DNA of 64,000 nt from JBMNKL01 sp050952225 (GTDB lineage Bacteria > Bacillota > Clostridia > Acetivibrionales > DTU013), in NCBI GenBank assembly GCA_050952225.1, contig JBMNKL010000003.1:744001-808000 (forward strand), given 5' to 3'. Both the position numbers and the translations under genes were made by a program. This document shows, piece by piece, positions 35,611 through 44,612 of this stretch (position 1 is the stretch's first letter; each line of letters begins with the position of its first letter). The notes beneath the pieces are model-generated. The model saw only the letters and a list, made by a program, of their open reading frames with translations. It made no database searches and was not told the DNA's origin.

Positions 35611-36699
35611 TCACCTTGCTTTATAGGCCTCAAGTTCGTCTAAATAGACTTCCTTGTTCAATTTAGACGATTCCAGCGCGGCAAGGGCAAACTTCAATAC
35701 CTCTCTGCCTTCTTCTCCGGTTAGCCTGGGCTCCGTATTGTTTTTAATAGAACTGATAAAGTCATTTGTTGAATCAATAAAGGAATCCGCCCAGTCGTCC
35801 CTGAGCCCTTCATAAGATATTGTACGCCCATCCTTGTATACAATCAGGGTTGGTATCTGAAGCATTTTGGCAGTACACCTTGTCACCCAGAGAACACCCT
35901 TGGTGCCGGTTACTTCAACCCTTTCATCGCAAACGTAATAATCGGTATTAATATACAGGTCCTTGGAGAAAGTGACATCCATGAAGCCATATTTCTTGCT
36001 GTCTTTATATTTCCATGCTATCATCGCAGGCGCATCTTCATAAAATACGCCGGGTATTACATCTGTCCTGTCTATCCATGCAAAAACCTTTTCAACATCA
36101 CCCATGAGGTATTTCGCTATTGAAAACTTGTGGTAACCGTCATCAAATACCAATGGGCCTCCTCCGCAGGTTTCTTCCTTCATTCTCCATGACCATGTGG
36201 ATTCCTCCACGTGCCAGCCCAGGTTCTGTCTTCCCGCGTTCAGCTTTATCCTGATCGAAATGGGCTCCCCAATTTCTCCGTTGTCTATCAATTCCTTGGC
36301 TTTAACGTACGGAGGATAAAACACGAAATTCTCATATACCTTAAACTTGACGCCTGCTTTTTTGGCAGCCTCTATCATCATGTCAGCTTCCTCAAGGCTC
36401 ATAGCCATGGGTTTCTGTAAAGAAACATGCTTTCCCGCCTCACATGCCTGAATGGTCATCTTGCAGTGCAAGTGGTGAGGTACAAGCAGTTCGACGGCAT
36501 CAATTTCGGGGTCCTTAAGAGCTTCCTCGTAGTTTATATAGATCTTTTCAGCACCCCATTCCGACGCTTTTTCCTTTGCCCTGGCCTCATTCAGGTCACA
36601 AACCGCATAAATCTCAGCATCCGGATGGTTCTTGTATGCAAGAGATTGAAGTGTGGATATCCTGCCGCAGCCGACAATACATACCTTAATCTTATTCAT
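35611..36699 (-). CDS. Gfo/Idh/MocA family NAD(P)-dependent oxidoreductase
   Basis: A 362-residue sugar or cyclitol dehydrogenase-like protein. The Rossmann motif is VCIVGCGRISTLQS at the N-terminus. The usual EKP catalytic triplet reads QKP here (HVSLQKPMAMSLEEAD), and a later FDDGYHKFSIAKYL stretch supplies the Asp/His pair. It is last in the operon with the ribose-type ABC transporter and TPP enzyme, so it probably oxidises the imported compound. Start ATG 36699, eight bases after GGGG; the longer frame to 36927 lies over the permease gene and is not real. Confidence 0.9.
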   Translation of the reverse strand: MNKIKVCIVGCGRISTLQSLAYKNHPDAEIYAVCDLNEARAKEKASEWGAEKIYINYEEALKDPEIDAVELLVPHHLHCKMTIQACEAGKHVSLQKPMAMSLEEADMMIEAAKKAGVKFKVYENFVFYPPYVKAKELIDNGEIGEPISIRIKLNAGRQNLGWHVEESTWSWRMKEETCGGGPLVFDDGYHKFSIAKYLMGDVEKVFAWIDRTDVIPGVFYEDAPAMIAWKYKDSKKYGFMDVTFSKDLYINTDYYVCDERVEVTGTKGVLWVTRCTAKMLQIPTLIVYKDGRTISYEGLRDDWADSFIDSTNDFISSIKNNTEPRLTGEEGREVLKFALAALESSKLNKEVYLDELEAYKAR

Positions 36700-36731
36700 T
36701 CCAACATCCCCTTTACAGTGTAATCTAATCC

Positions 36732-37724
36732 CTATGCCCTGCCGGTTCTCTTTCTGTCTATCAACACGGCGATTATTATAATTAAACCCTTGACAATCTG
36801 CTTGTAAAAAGCATCCACTCCTAAAAGATCCATGCCATTGTTTATTGTGCCGATAATTGTTGCCCCAAGCACTGCACTCCACGCATTTCCCAGCCCGCCG
36901 GTAAAACTGATGCCGCCGATGATGCATCCCGCAATGGCATCAAGCTCGTAGCCTGCCCCCAGCGCCGGCGCCGCCGATTTCAGCCTGGAAGCCATCAAAG
37001 TGCCTGCAAATCCCAATAGCGCGCCATTAAGAAGATAAGCCTTTATTTTTACCGCGTCGACATTGATGCCCGCTGCCCTTGCAGCTTCTTCATTGCCCCC
37101 GACAGCATAAATGTGCCTGCCGAACGGACGCTTTTTTAATACAAAGTCGATAAGCAGGATAACCAGCACATATATAACCACCGTCCAGGGAACCAACTTC
37201 CACGGGTCGATGAAACTGGTCCCCAGGTAGTTAAATTCATCTGTAAAGTTCCCCACCGGCATGCCATGGGCAAGTATCAGCGCCAATCCTCTTGCTATTG
37301 ACATTGTACCCATGGTTACGATAAAGGGTGGAATCTTTCCCTTGGCAATTATTATGCCGTTGAATGCCCCGAAAGCAACACCGGTAGCTATGCCTACCGC
37401 ATATGCAAGTATTGCGGGCATTCCCTTGCCTGTCGCCGTCGTGGATACCATCAGACCTGCGCAAACACCTGTCAGCGCAAACATTGAACCCACCGAAAGA
37501 TCAATGGCATTCATTATTATCAGCATGCCGACGCCCAGTGAAGCTATACCGATACATGAAACCTGTCTCAGAATGATCAGGAAGTTCTGGAGCTCAAAAA
37601 AGTTATCCGCCGTAACGGAAAATATGATAAACATCAGCACGAACCCTATAATTATCCCATAATTCTGCATTATGTGCCGTAAATCAATATTGCCGTTTAT
37701 CTTTCTTGTTTTAATTATGTTCAT
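36732..37724 (-). CDS. Ribose-type ABC transporter permease
   Basis: A 330-residue RbsC/BPD_transp_2 permease with about nine or ten hydrophobic segments and the family block GNAWSAVLGATIIGTINNGM near the C-terminus; GRHIYAVGGNEEAARAAGIN is the cytoplasmic loop contacting the ATPase. It should form the membrane channel of the transporter encoded by the next two upstream genes. Start ATG 37724 with AGGGG eight bases upstream. Confidence 0.93.
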   Translation of the reverse strand: MNIIKTRKINGNIDLRHIMQNYGIIIGFVLMFIIFSVTADNFFELQNFLIILRQVSCIGIASLGVGMLIIMNAIDLSVGSMFALTGVCAGLMVSTTATGKGMPAILAYAVGIATGVAFGAFNGIIIAKGKIPPFIVTMGTMSIARGLALILAHGMPVGNFTDEFNYLGTSFIDPWKLVPWTVVIYVLVILLIDFVLKKRPFGRHIYAVGGNEEAARAAGINVDAVKIKAYLLNGALLGFAGTLMASRLKSAAPALGAGYELDAIAGCIIGGISFTGGLGNAWSAVLGATIIGTINNGMDLLGVDAFYKQIVKGLIIIIAVLIDRKRTGRA

Positions 37725-37740
37725 TTTTTTCACCCCTATA

Positions 37741-39234
37741 TTATTGATGTCCTACAGCATACCGCATTATAGTTTTTTGGTCGGCTTCCTCACGCTTTAA
37801 TTCGCCTGTCACCCGGCCTTCGTGCAAAACTATTATCCTGTCGCTCATACCCAGTATCTCCGGAAGTTCGGAGGATATCATGATTATGGCCTTGCCCTGC
37901 CGGGCAAGCTGCGACATAAGCCTGTGAACATCAGATTTGGTCTTGACATCTATTCCTCGGGTCGGTTCATCAAGTATGATGATTTGAGGATCAGCGTTCA
38001 GCACTCTTGAGATGACAACTTTTTGTTGATTCCCTCCGCTGAGATTTGCACAAACCTGGTTATACCCGCTTGTTTTTATCTCCAGCAGCTCTATGTATTT
38101 ACTTACGTATTTTTTCTCTAGATTCTTTCTTATACTACCGGTTTTTACGCACCTTTCAACCGAAGACATCAGAATATTATTCTTAATCGACAGCTTTAAA
38201 ACAAGCCCATTCTTTTTCCTGTCCTCAGGCACCAGAACAATTCCTCTTCTCACGGCGTCTTTAGGTTGTTTGATTGCTATCTTACTGCCGTTTAGATATA
38301 TTTCACCGCTATCAAGTTTTCTCATTCCAACTATACTTTCAGCAATTTCTGTCCTGCCTGCGCCCATAAGCCCTGCCAATCCCAGTATCTCTCCCTTGTG
38401 AAGCTTAAAGCTTACGTTTTCAAATTCACCACGGCGACAGAGGTTTTTCACCTCTAGTACAACTTCACCTATTTCAGCCTTGTATTTCGGGAACATCTCG
38501 GTTATTTCCCTGTCCACCATCATCTTGATAAGATCGTTTATTCCAATGCTGGCTACCATGTCCGATCCGATAAAATATCCATCCCTCAGCACCGTTACCC
38601 GGTCGCATACCCCGTATATTTCTTCCAGCTTGTGGGAAATAAATACAATCGCTTTGCCTTCATCCCTGAGATTTCGTACAATCCTCATAAGATTCTCAAT
38701 TTCGGTGTCGCTTAAGGCAGAAGTGGGCTCATCCATAATAATTATGTCCGAATTGAAGGAGATAGCCTTTACAATCTCCACCAACTGAATTTTTGCCACG
38801 GTCAGATCGAAAACCCTTTTTCTCGGATCTATGTCGACTTCCAATTTGTCAAGTATTTCCTTGGTATCAGCATACATCTTTTTATAATCAACCTGTTTCA
38901 GCCTTGTCATCGGCTCTCTGCCAAGATAAACATTCTCCATGACCGTCATATACTTTACCTGGTTGAATTCCTGGAAAATCATACTGATACCTGCTTTTTG
39001 CGCATCCTTTACCGACCTGAACACAACTTTTTCACCGTTTAGGACTATCTCGCCCTGATCCGGCTGATAAAGACCCGCAAGAATTTTCATCAGTGTAGAT
39101 TTTCCTGCGCCGTTTTCACCAACCAGCGCATGGACTTCCCCCCTGCGAAGTGTAAAGGATACGTCGTTTAAAGCATATACGCCCTGAAACCTCTTATGGA
39201 TATTTTTCATTTCAAGAATAATCTCACCGGCCAT
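37741..39234 (-). CDS. Ribose-type ABC transporter ATP-binding protein, tandem domains
   Basis: A 497-residue RbsA-type ATPase with two ABC domains. The first has Walker A GENGAGKST and Walker B IIIMDEPTSAL. The second has the degenerate Walker A GLMGAGRTE, the signature LSGGNQQK and IIILDEPTRG. This asymmetric pattern is normal for sugar importers. Start ATG 39234, eight bases after GGAG. It lies between the binding-protein gene and the permease. Confidence 0.93.
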   Translation of the reverse strand: MAGEIILEMKNIHKRFQGVYALNDVSFTLRRGEVHALVGENGAGKSTLMKILAGLYQPDQGEIVLNGEKVVFRSVKDAQKAGISMIFQEFNQVKYMTVMENVYLGREPMTRLKQVDYKKMYADTKEILDKLEVDIDPRKRVFDLTVAKIQLVEIVKAISFNSDIIIMDEPTSALSDTEIENLMRIVRNLRDEGKAIVFISHKLEEIYGVCDRVTVLRDGYFIGSDMVASIGINDLIKMMVDREITEMFPKYKAEIGEVVLEVKNLCRRGEFENVSFKLHKGEILGLAGLMGAGRTEIAESIVGMRKLDSGEIYLNGSKIAIKQPKDAVRRGIVLVPEDRKKNGLVLKLSIKNNILMSSVERCVKTGSIRKNLEKKYVSKYIELLEIKTSGYNQVCANLSGGNQQKVVISRVLNADPQIIILDEPTRGIDVKTKSDVHRLMSQLARQGKAIIMISSELPEILGMSDRIIVLHEGRVTGELKREEADQKTIMRYAVGHQ

Positions 39235-39302
39235 TACACTCTCTCCCACCCCTTCAGAGAAAATTATGCACCGGCAAAAGCGCCGGCAAAAACATTTTAG
39301 CT

Positions 39303-39336
39303 TGTTGCAAAGCGGGTATTTCTACCCGCTTCACAA
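39303..39336 (-). promoter_or_regulatory. Intergenic stem-loop between binding protein and ATPase genes
   Basis: AGCGGGTA and TACCCGCT arms with flanking GTTG/CAAC pairs around a short loop, without a strong T run. Such hairpins often raise the ratio of binding protein to transporter mRNA by attenuation or 3'-end protection. Confidence 0.5.
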
Positions 39337-39355
39337 CACCCCCTATGAAGAAAGA

Positions 39356-40399
39356 TTAGAAATACTGCTTGGCAAGGTCATCCCTTTCAGCAGCTAACTT
39401 TCTGTAGTGGTCAAGATTATCTTTTGTGCAGACTTCATAGGGAATCATATAATCCGATATTTCTTTACCGTTTGCAGCGTCGATAGCCAGCCTTATGGAG
39501 TGTTCACCCTGGCCTACACCGTCCTGCCATATTGAGCTGTCAACCTTTCCTTCTTCAATGGCATCCAATACCTCGTTAACGCAGTCCATACCTGATAACT
39601 TGATTTTCCCAATCATGCCGGCATTCTCTACTGCGGTTATAACGCCCAGCAACTGACAGTCAGCCTGGCAGGCAATAGCATCAATTTGCTTTCCGCTTTG
39701 CAGCCAGTTCTCAACCAGCTTCAAAGCCTCATCAGCAGACCAGTTGGCCGTGTCAACGGCGACCAGTTCGACCGACGGATTGGCTTCAAGTATTTCCTTG
39801 TAGCCTATTTCACGGAATACCTGTGCAGAGTGGCCAAGCACAGCATTCACATATGCAACTTTTGCGTCCTTACCGCACACATCTATCAGGCGCTGCATCT
39901 GCAATCTGCCGGCTTCAATATCATCAGAACCTACATGGGCAGTTACATTTTTGCTGTCCGAAATAGTATTAACTGTTATGACCGGAATGCCTGCTTCTGC
40001 AGCAGCGTCAACAGCCGCAGCAGACTGAATCTTGTCAACGGGGTTCAGGACGATGGCATCTACCTTCTTGGAGATAAATGTCTCAATCTGGCTCACTTGC
40101 TTCGCAGCATCATCATCTGCAAAAACCACGTCCAGGGTTACATTTGGAGCGTTTTCCTTCTGGTACTTCCACATACCGGCGGCAATGTACTGTATAAATG
40201 TGCTCTGATTGCCTTGCATTGCACATCCAATTACCAGTTTGTCTTTAGCAGGTTCACCAGTCTTATCAGTAGTTTTGTCAGTAGTCCCGGAAGCAGGTGT
40301 CTCGGTCTTGGCAGGAGCCTTGGAACCGCAGCCTCCCAATACTGCTATTGCAAAGAATATTATAAGCAGCAGGGAAACCATTCTTAACATTTTTGCCAT
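39356..40399 (-). CDS. Sugar ABC transporter substrate-binding lipoprotein
   Basis: A 347-residue type I periplasmic-binding-fold protein of the ribose/galactose class. A lipoprotein signal ends in a lipobox at AVLGGCGSK, and a Thr-rich linker follows. The mature domain begins KLVIGCAMQGN and continues with VDAIVLNPVDKIQSAAAVDA, typical of Peripla_BP_4. It should deliver the ligand to the tandem ATPase/permease. The real start is ATG 40399 with AAGGAGG upstream. Confidence 0.93.
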   Translation of the reverse strand: MAKMLRMVSLLLIIFFAIAVLGGCGSKAPAKTETPASGTTDKTTDKTGEPAKDKLVIGCAMQGNQSTFIQYIAAGMWKYQKENAPNVTLDVVFADDDAAKQVSQIETFISKKVDAIVLNPVDKIQSAAAVDAAAEAGIPVITVNTISDSKNVTAHVGSDDIEAGRLQMQRLIDVCGKDAKVAYVNAVLGHSAQVFREIGYKEILEANPSVELVAVDTANWSADEALKLVENWLQSGKQIDAIACQADCQLLGVITAVENAGMIGKIKLSGMDCVNEVLDAIEEGKVDSSIWQDGVGQGEHSIRLAIDAANGKEISDYMIPYEVCTKDNLDHYRKLAAERDDLAKQYF

Positions 40400-40468
40400 T
40401 GTTTTTACCTCCTTAATCATTTTTATATTATGTACGAAGCACTCGTACAGGCTTAGCTGACACTACTG

Positions 40469-40484
40469 TTCCACCGGTGTGGAA
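40469..40484. promoter_or_regulatory. Inverted repeat upstream of the binding-protein gene
   Basis: TTCCAC and GTGGAA arms around CGGT, 70 bases before the start at 40399. It shares the GTTCC half-site with the two 17-bp repeats beside iclR, so it may be a further regulator site, or only a hairpin. Confidence 0.4.
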
Positions 40485-40532
40485 ATCACAGTCTTTGTCC
40501 TGTTTTTATGCCTGAAAAGCATTGTTTTTGAT

Positions 40533-42344
40533 CTATCCGATGTACTCTTCTTTCCTGCCCGTATCATACTTTTTGTACTGTTCATCGATATAATGCGGTA
40601 CAGGTACATCCCACCACCCTGTCGCGCATCCGCCTGAATAAGGATACTTGTTGTTGACGATAACTTCTATGAAAGACGGTACTTTACTCTGTATGGCCTT
40701 TCTCAATGCGTCTTCCGCCTGTTCCAGTTTCGTAACCTTCTGCGAGAATAATCCGAAATTTTCCGCTATCGCGGCAAAGTCAGGTGAATATGGCTTGCCG
40801 TCCGGCGTGGTAAAATCATTGCCAAATGCATAGCGCCGGCCATATACATCCATTTGAAGGTCCTTTATTGCCAGCCATCCGAAATTGTTCAGGACCACCG
40901 TGATTACGGGAATGTTGTACTGTACGGCAGTACTCATTTCCTGCATTGTCATCATAAAGTCCCCGTCCCCTATCAAAGCCAGAACAGGAACGTCAGGCCT
41001 TGCGAGCTTTACACCCAATGCTGCCGTCATTCCAAACCCCATTGTTGAGAAACCGCCTGTTGTAATATGCGTTCCCGGAACCTTGAAGCAGTATTCCTGG
41101 AGCACCTGCGCCTGTGAATTTCCTGAAGATGTTACTATTATCCCTTCCTTGGGGAATACTCCGTTCAGTACCTTTATAAACTGGGAAATTGTCAGCTCTC
41201 CGACTGCAGACGTCCTTATCTTATCAAGCTTTTTAAACCACTCTTTTTTAACCCTCTGAATATCTTTAAAGTATTCCGTTTTTTCAAAATCAACACTGTA
41301 TTTATCCGCTTCAAACTGTTCAAGCAGTTGATTTATAACAGCTTTTACATCACCCAGTATTCCTATGTCACAGGGATAGTTTTTCCCGATTTCCCCGGCA
41401 TCCAGATCCACCTGGATGAGCTTTGTATCCGGGAAATTATAAGTAATGCCCTTTCTGTACGAAGAAGTGGTTTCATCCGCAAACCTGCAGCCCAATGAAA
41501 GTATTACGTCCGCGGTTCTGCAAAGGTAGTTGCCTGCATCGGTTCCTTTTGAGCCTCCATGCCAGCCATACAGGGGATGGTCTTCCGGAAATGCGCTCTT
41601 GCCGGCCATTGTTGTAATGACTGCGGCCCCCCACCTTTCAGCAAGCTTTTGAAGTTCTTCATAAGCACGTGAGTAAAACAGCCCGCCTCCCGCAACTATT
41701 ACAGGGCGCTTTGCGGTTTTCATCAATTTAAAGGCCTTCCTGATGTATTCCTTATCTGCGTATGCACGACTGCCGGCTTTTGTTGTTTCGGGCTCAGGCA
41801 GTTCCACGTCCAGGGATTGCGCCTGGACATCCATGGGCATACTGATAAGTACGGGGCCTTTTCTTCCTGTCAGCATATAATTAAAAGCCCTTTGCATTAT
41901 CTTGGGAAGCTGGTATATATTTTCGACTCTCCAGCATCTCTTTGTGATAGGCCTGAAACAACTTAAAATATCAGAATCATGCTTTCTCTCTATTTCCTGT
42001 AAAACTCCCACACCTCTCATGTGTGTATGAACATCGCCTGTAAGTACAAGTACTGACGTAGAATCGGCGCATGCCGTCCCAAGGCCTATGGCCGTATTGA
42101 GGGCGCCGGCGCCGATAGACGTAAAGACTGCCAACGGTTTTCCTGCAGCCCTGAAATAGCCATCGGCCATATGGACACCGCTCATTTCCTGCTTGACTTG
42201 AATGTAGTTTATCTGCCCCTTTTCAACCCTGTCCCTTAAAGCATCAAAGAAAGCAAGACAACCATGCCCTGGTATACCTATAACATATTCTACTCCTGCT
42301 TTTACCAAGTAATCTACAATGATTTCTCCGCCGGTTCTTACCAT
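40533..42344 (-). CDS. Thiamine pyrophosphate-dependent enzyme, acetolactate synthase-like
   Basis: A 603-residue TPP enzyme with three domains. The catalytic glutamate lies in QVKQEMSGVHMADGY (about residue 57). The central domain includes PVIVAGGGLFYSR, and the TPP/Mg site is GDGDFMMTMQEM followed by VVLNNFGW. It is not an IolD-type hydrolase by its N-terminus. With an RpiB-like isomerase, a sugar importer and a Gfo/Idh enzyme around it, a role in splitting or condensing a keto-sugar or keto-acid intermediate is likely. Start ATG 42344, after GGAGTG; a GTG lies nine bases upstream. Confidence 0.9.
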   Translation of the reverse strand: MVRTGGEIIVDYLVKAGVEYVIGIPGHGCLAFFDALRDRVEKGQINYIQVKQEMSGVHMADGYFRAAGKPLAVFTSIGAGALNTAIGLGTACADSTSVLVLTGDVHTHMRGVGVLQEIERKHDSDILSCFRPITKRCWRVENIYQLPKIMQRAFNYMLTGRKGPVLISMPMDVQAQSLDVELPEPETTKAGSRAYADKEYIRKAFKLMKTAKRPVIVAGGGLFYSRAYEELQKLAERWGAAVITTMAGKSAFPEDHPLYGWHGGSKGTDAGNYLCRTADVILSLGCRFADETTSSYRKGITYNFPDTKLIQVDLDAGEIGKNYPCDIGILGDVKAVINQLLEQFEADKYSVDFEKTEYFKDIQRVKKEWFKKLDKIRTSAVGELTISQFIKVLNGVFPKEGIIVTSSGNSQAQVLQEYCFKVPGTHITTGGFSTMGFGMTAALGVKLARPDVPVLALIGDGDFMMTMQEMSTAVQYNIPVITVVLNNFGWLAIKDLQMDVYGRRYAFGNDFTTPDGKPYSPDFAAIAENFGLFSQKVTKLEQAEDALRKAIQSKVPSFIEVIVNNKYPYSGGCATGWWDVPVPHYIDEQYKKYDTGRKEEYIG

Positions 42345-42460
42345 TAAAATCACTCCATTCCCGTAAGATTAATATCAATTGTGTTTTACGCATTATAAAG
42401 ACAATATGATCCGTTAATAACGGGTACTTCCCGGTTTCAAATGCTGTTGCAGCCGCAAAC

Positions 42461-43108
42461 TTAATATGGGATTCTCAATACTTCGCACTTTTTTTCCAGC
42501 ACACTTTTTACTGGCTTGTTGTCAATACCAGGAATGTTAATTATTTCTGTTACTCCAGGGAATCTTAAGACTTTTTCAAGTATCTCGTCATCAGTTTTTT
42601 CTAATATTAATTCAAAAGACAGGTGAAAGCGCTTTGACATTTCGCATAGTATTTCCCGGCTTTTTCTTTGGGACTCTTTTCTGTGCTCCGGGTACCCAAC
42701 CCCATACCCGACACTGAACATCTTCTCAAAGATAAATTTAAGATTCACGTCTCCTGCCCAGCCGTACCCTTTGTTTAAGGCAAGTGAAATACAGTTGCCT
42801 CCGTTTATCTGTCGGAAAAGCCATGCGTCCAGAGGTTCCGATATAAGGCCGCAAAAAACATTCGGGTACTGCATAACAGCGTTAAGAAAGCCTTGCCCTG
42901 TACCGCATCCGCCCACTACCAGGTCCACCCTTCCGATATTGAGAAGGATGGCTCCCAGAAGCGCGGTTTCTATATAAGTAAGTTCAGGGTCGCCGCCTGA
43001 TTTTTTCATCCCCGCATTAATGACCTCATGCCCGAAGCCTTCAAGCGCATTCATAATATCCTTGTTTTTGTCGCCTGCGCTTGTTTCATTGATAACAGCA
43101 ATTCTCAC
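42461..43108 (-). CDS. RpiB/LacA/LacB family sugar-phosphate isomerase
   Basis: A 215-residue protein with the RpiB fold: MRIAVINETSAGDKNKDI at the N-terminus and the catalytic-loop cysteine in VVGGCGTGQGFLNAV. Members interconvert aldose and ketose phosphates such as ribose-5-P or galactose-6-P. The C-terminal 60 residues (FELILEKTDDEILEKVL) extend beyond classic RpiB. It is first in the catabolic operon, about 440 bases from iclR. I chose GTG 43108, eight bases after AAAGGTGG, over a GTG at 43120. Confidence 0.85.
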   Translation of the reverse strand: MRIAVINETSAGDKNKDIMNALEGFGHEVINAGMKKSGGDPELTYIETALLGAILLNIGRVDLVVGGCGTGQGFLNAVMQYPNVFCGLISEPLDAWLFRQINGGNCISLALNKGYGWAGDVNLKFIFEKMFSVGYGVGYPEHRKESQRKSREILCEMSKRFHLSFELILEKTDDEILEKVLRFPGVTEIINIPGIDNKPVKSVLEKKCEVLRIPY

Positions 43109-43545
43109 CCTGTATACCACCTTTTCCCGGAAATTTATACTTTAATTTCTTTAGTGTTGCTCTGTGTGCAACAGCGTTTTATATTTCTAAATATATATTC
43201 TACAAAAAATTAAAAATTCCTCTTTTATTTTTTGATTTTTTATAAATTAATTATTTTTCATAGTATTGAATAATGGCCTAAATAGCAGAGCAAGCCGATA
43301 TAAGGACTTTTCCCTATGCCGGATCAGATTATCGATTGATTGGACTGGATTGATTGAATTGATTGAGTTTGTTCCGTATTATGCAACGATGTTTCCATGA
43401 ATAGGTCGATTGTGTCTATTAGATGTTTTTTGAAAATTTCTTCTAAATTATTGGAATTTAAAAAAATCAACGGATTTGATAGCTTTCTTATTATAAGGCT
43501 ATAGATCTGAAATCTTGTACGACTATAGATCCGAGATCCGTTTCA
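43109..43545. other. 437-base intergenic region with regulator site, no gene
   Basis: AT-rich DNA between iclR and the rpiB-like gene. It holds the 17-bp repeat at 43371-43387, a tandem GATTGATT-type stretch (about 43333-43370), two GATCTATAG copies near 43501-43532 and a small TGTTGC/GCAACA hairpin at 43155-43173. I see no coding signal. It must contain the promoter of the catabolic operon and a long leader. Confidence 0.6.
43371..43387. promoter_or_regulatory. Candidate IclR operator, copy 1
   Basis: GTTCCGTATTATGCAAC, an imperfect inverted repeat with GTT/AAC ends and TA pairs about its centre. It lies upstream of the rpiB-like gene and differs from copy 2 at one base. Confidence 0.6.
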
Positions 43546-44295
43546 TTACGATTTGTATCCTAACCGCTTTGAAATCTTTGCCGCAATGTCTTTAACCGCC
43601 GTGGCATATTTTTCAATACCGCCGATCTGGATCCTGCTTGCCGGACCTGACACTCCCACGGATGCGACAACTTTTCCTCTGAAATTCCTTACCGGGGCAG
43701 CCACACACCTCACGCCATTGTATATTTCTTCATCGTCAACCGCGTACCCCTGTTCACGTATTCTCTCCAGGTGGGCTTTAAGGACTTGCCTCGAAGTTAT
43801 GGTGCGCATTGTAAAAGGTTCAAACTCCAAGGCATCCAGGATTTTCTCCAATTCATCTTCAGGCAGGAAAGCGATAAGGTTTTTGCCGACGGCGGAGCAA
43901 TATACAGGCTCTTCATCGCCTATTTTCGCAGAGATGCTGATTATTTCGGAGCTTTTTTTCTGCCCGACAAAAACCGCCTTGTTTCCTGACAATATACATA
44001 AATGAGCAGTCTCCTGTGTAATGTCAACCAATTCTTCCAGGTATGGATCAGCTATCTTCGTAATTTCCATGCTTTCCAATATACTTGTGCTATATTTCAA
44101 AAAGCCTAACCCAAGCTTATACTTCTTGGTTTCTCCGTCTTGTTCCACCAATTCCTTTGCTTCAAGAGTGGCAAGTATCCTGTGGGCCGTACTCTTGTTT
44201 ACCCCGATCATATTCGCTATTTGCGTAACTCCGGCTACTCTTTCTTTTTCCAGAACATCGAGTATTGTCAAAGCCTTTTCTACCGCTTTTATCAT
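43546..44295 (-). CDS. IclR family transcriptional regulator
   Basis: A 249-residue IclR regulator. The winged helix (VTQIANMIGVNKSTAHRILA) occupies about 20-60. The C-terminal effector domain includes AHLCILSGNKAVFVGQK and VDDEEIYNGVRCVAAPVRN. Members bind small organic ligands and control nearby catabolic genes. AGGAGG lies six bases before the ATG. A good promoter upstream overlaps a palindromic site, suggesting autorepression, and the same site precedes the downstream operon. Confidence 0.93.
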   Translation of the reverse strand: MIKAVEKALTILDVLEKERVAGVTQIANMIGVNKSTAHRILATLEAKELVEQDGETKKYKLGLGFLKYSTSILESMEITKIADPYLEELVDITQETAHLCILSGNKAVFVGQKKSSEIISISAKIGDEEPVYCSAVGKNLIAFLPEDELEKILDALEFEPFTMRTITSRQVLKAHLERIREQGYAVDDEEIYNGVRCVAAPVRNFRGKVVASVGVSGPASRIQIGGIEKYATAVKDIAAKISKRLGYKS

Positions 44296-44418
44296 AATTA
44301 ACCTCCTGTAACCATAATACTACTTTGCTCAACCGGAAAACGATACCTTCGAAAAAACCCGTTTTTAATTGCAACTTGGCAAAGTAGTACTAACCTAAAT
44401 TTTCAAACATTATATTTT

Positions 44419-44447
44419 ATTATAAGACAGGGTTCCGTACTATGCAA
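44419..44447 (-). promoter_or_regulatory. Sigma-A promoter of iclR
   Basis: On the minus strand TTGCAT, a 17-base spacer and TATAAT. The -35 hexamer lies inside the 17-bp repeat at 44432-44448, so a bound regulator would block polymerase. Confidence 0.65.
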
Positions 44448-44448
44448 C
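44432..44448. promoter_or_regulatory. Candidate IclR operator, copy 2
   Basis: GTTCCGTACTATGCAAC, one base different from the copy at 43371 and overlapping the -35 box and spacer of the iclR promoter. Confidence 0.65.
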
Positions 44449-44548
44449 AGATATTTTCTCGAGTGGGATTCTTCAAGAATTTTTGCAATCCTGATACTCC
44501 AAACTACTTCACATAAATAATAAGTTAAAAAGCCCGTCTTGTATCCCG

Positions 44549-44589
44549 GAAAAAATAATCAAGGGCAATCGGGAAAAGTTCCCTTGATT
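44549..44589 (-). terminator. Rho-independent terminator of the ATP-grasp/opine-dehydrogenase operon
   Basis: AATCAAGGG and CCCTTGATT arms around a 15-base loop, then six T residues on the minus strand, 24 bases after the stop at 44613. A second copy of CCCTTGATTA follows directly upstream. Confidence 0.8.
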
Positions 44590-44612
44590 ACCCTTGATTA
44601 CACCTGATTGGC

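Larger units (their letters stand above)
44296..44612. other. 317-base intergenic region, promoter and terminator only
   Basis: This stretch between the opine-dehydrogenase-like gene and iclR holds the iclR promoter, operator copy 2 and the terminator of the upstream operon. I see no gene in it. Confidence 0.6.

Noticed and set aside
40533..42344. TPP enzyme as IolD of an inositol operon
   Set aside because: The N-terminus and active-site surroundings are acetolactate-synthase-like, and iolB, iolC and iolE are absent.
43333..43370. GATTGATT-rich stretch as a microsatellite or replication iteron
   Set aside because: Units are few and irregular; it is more likely ordinary AT-rich leader sequence.
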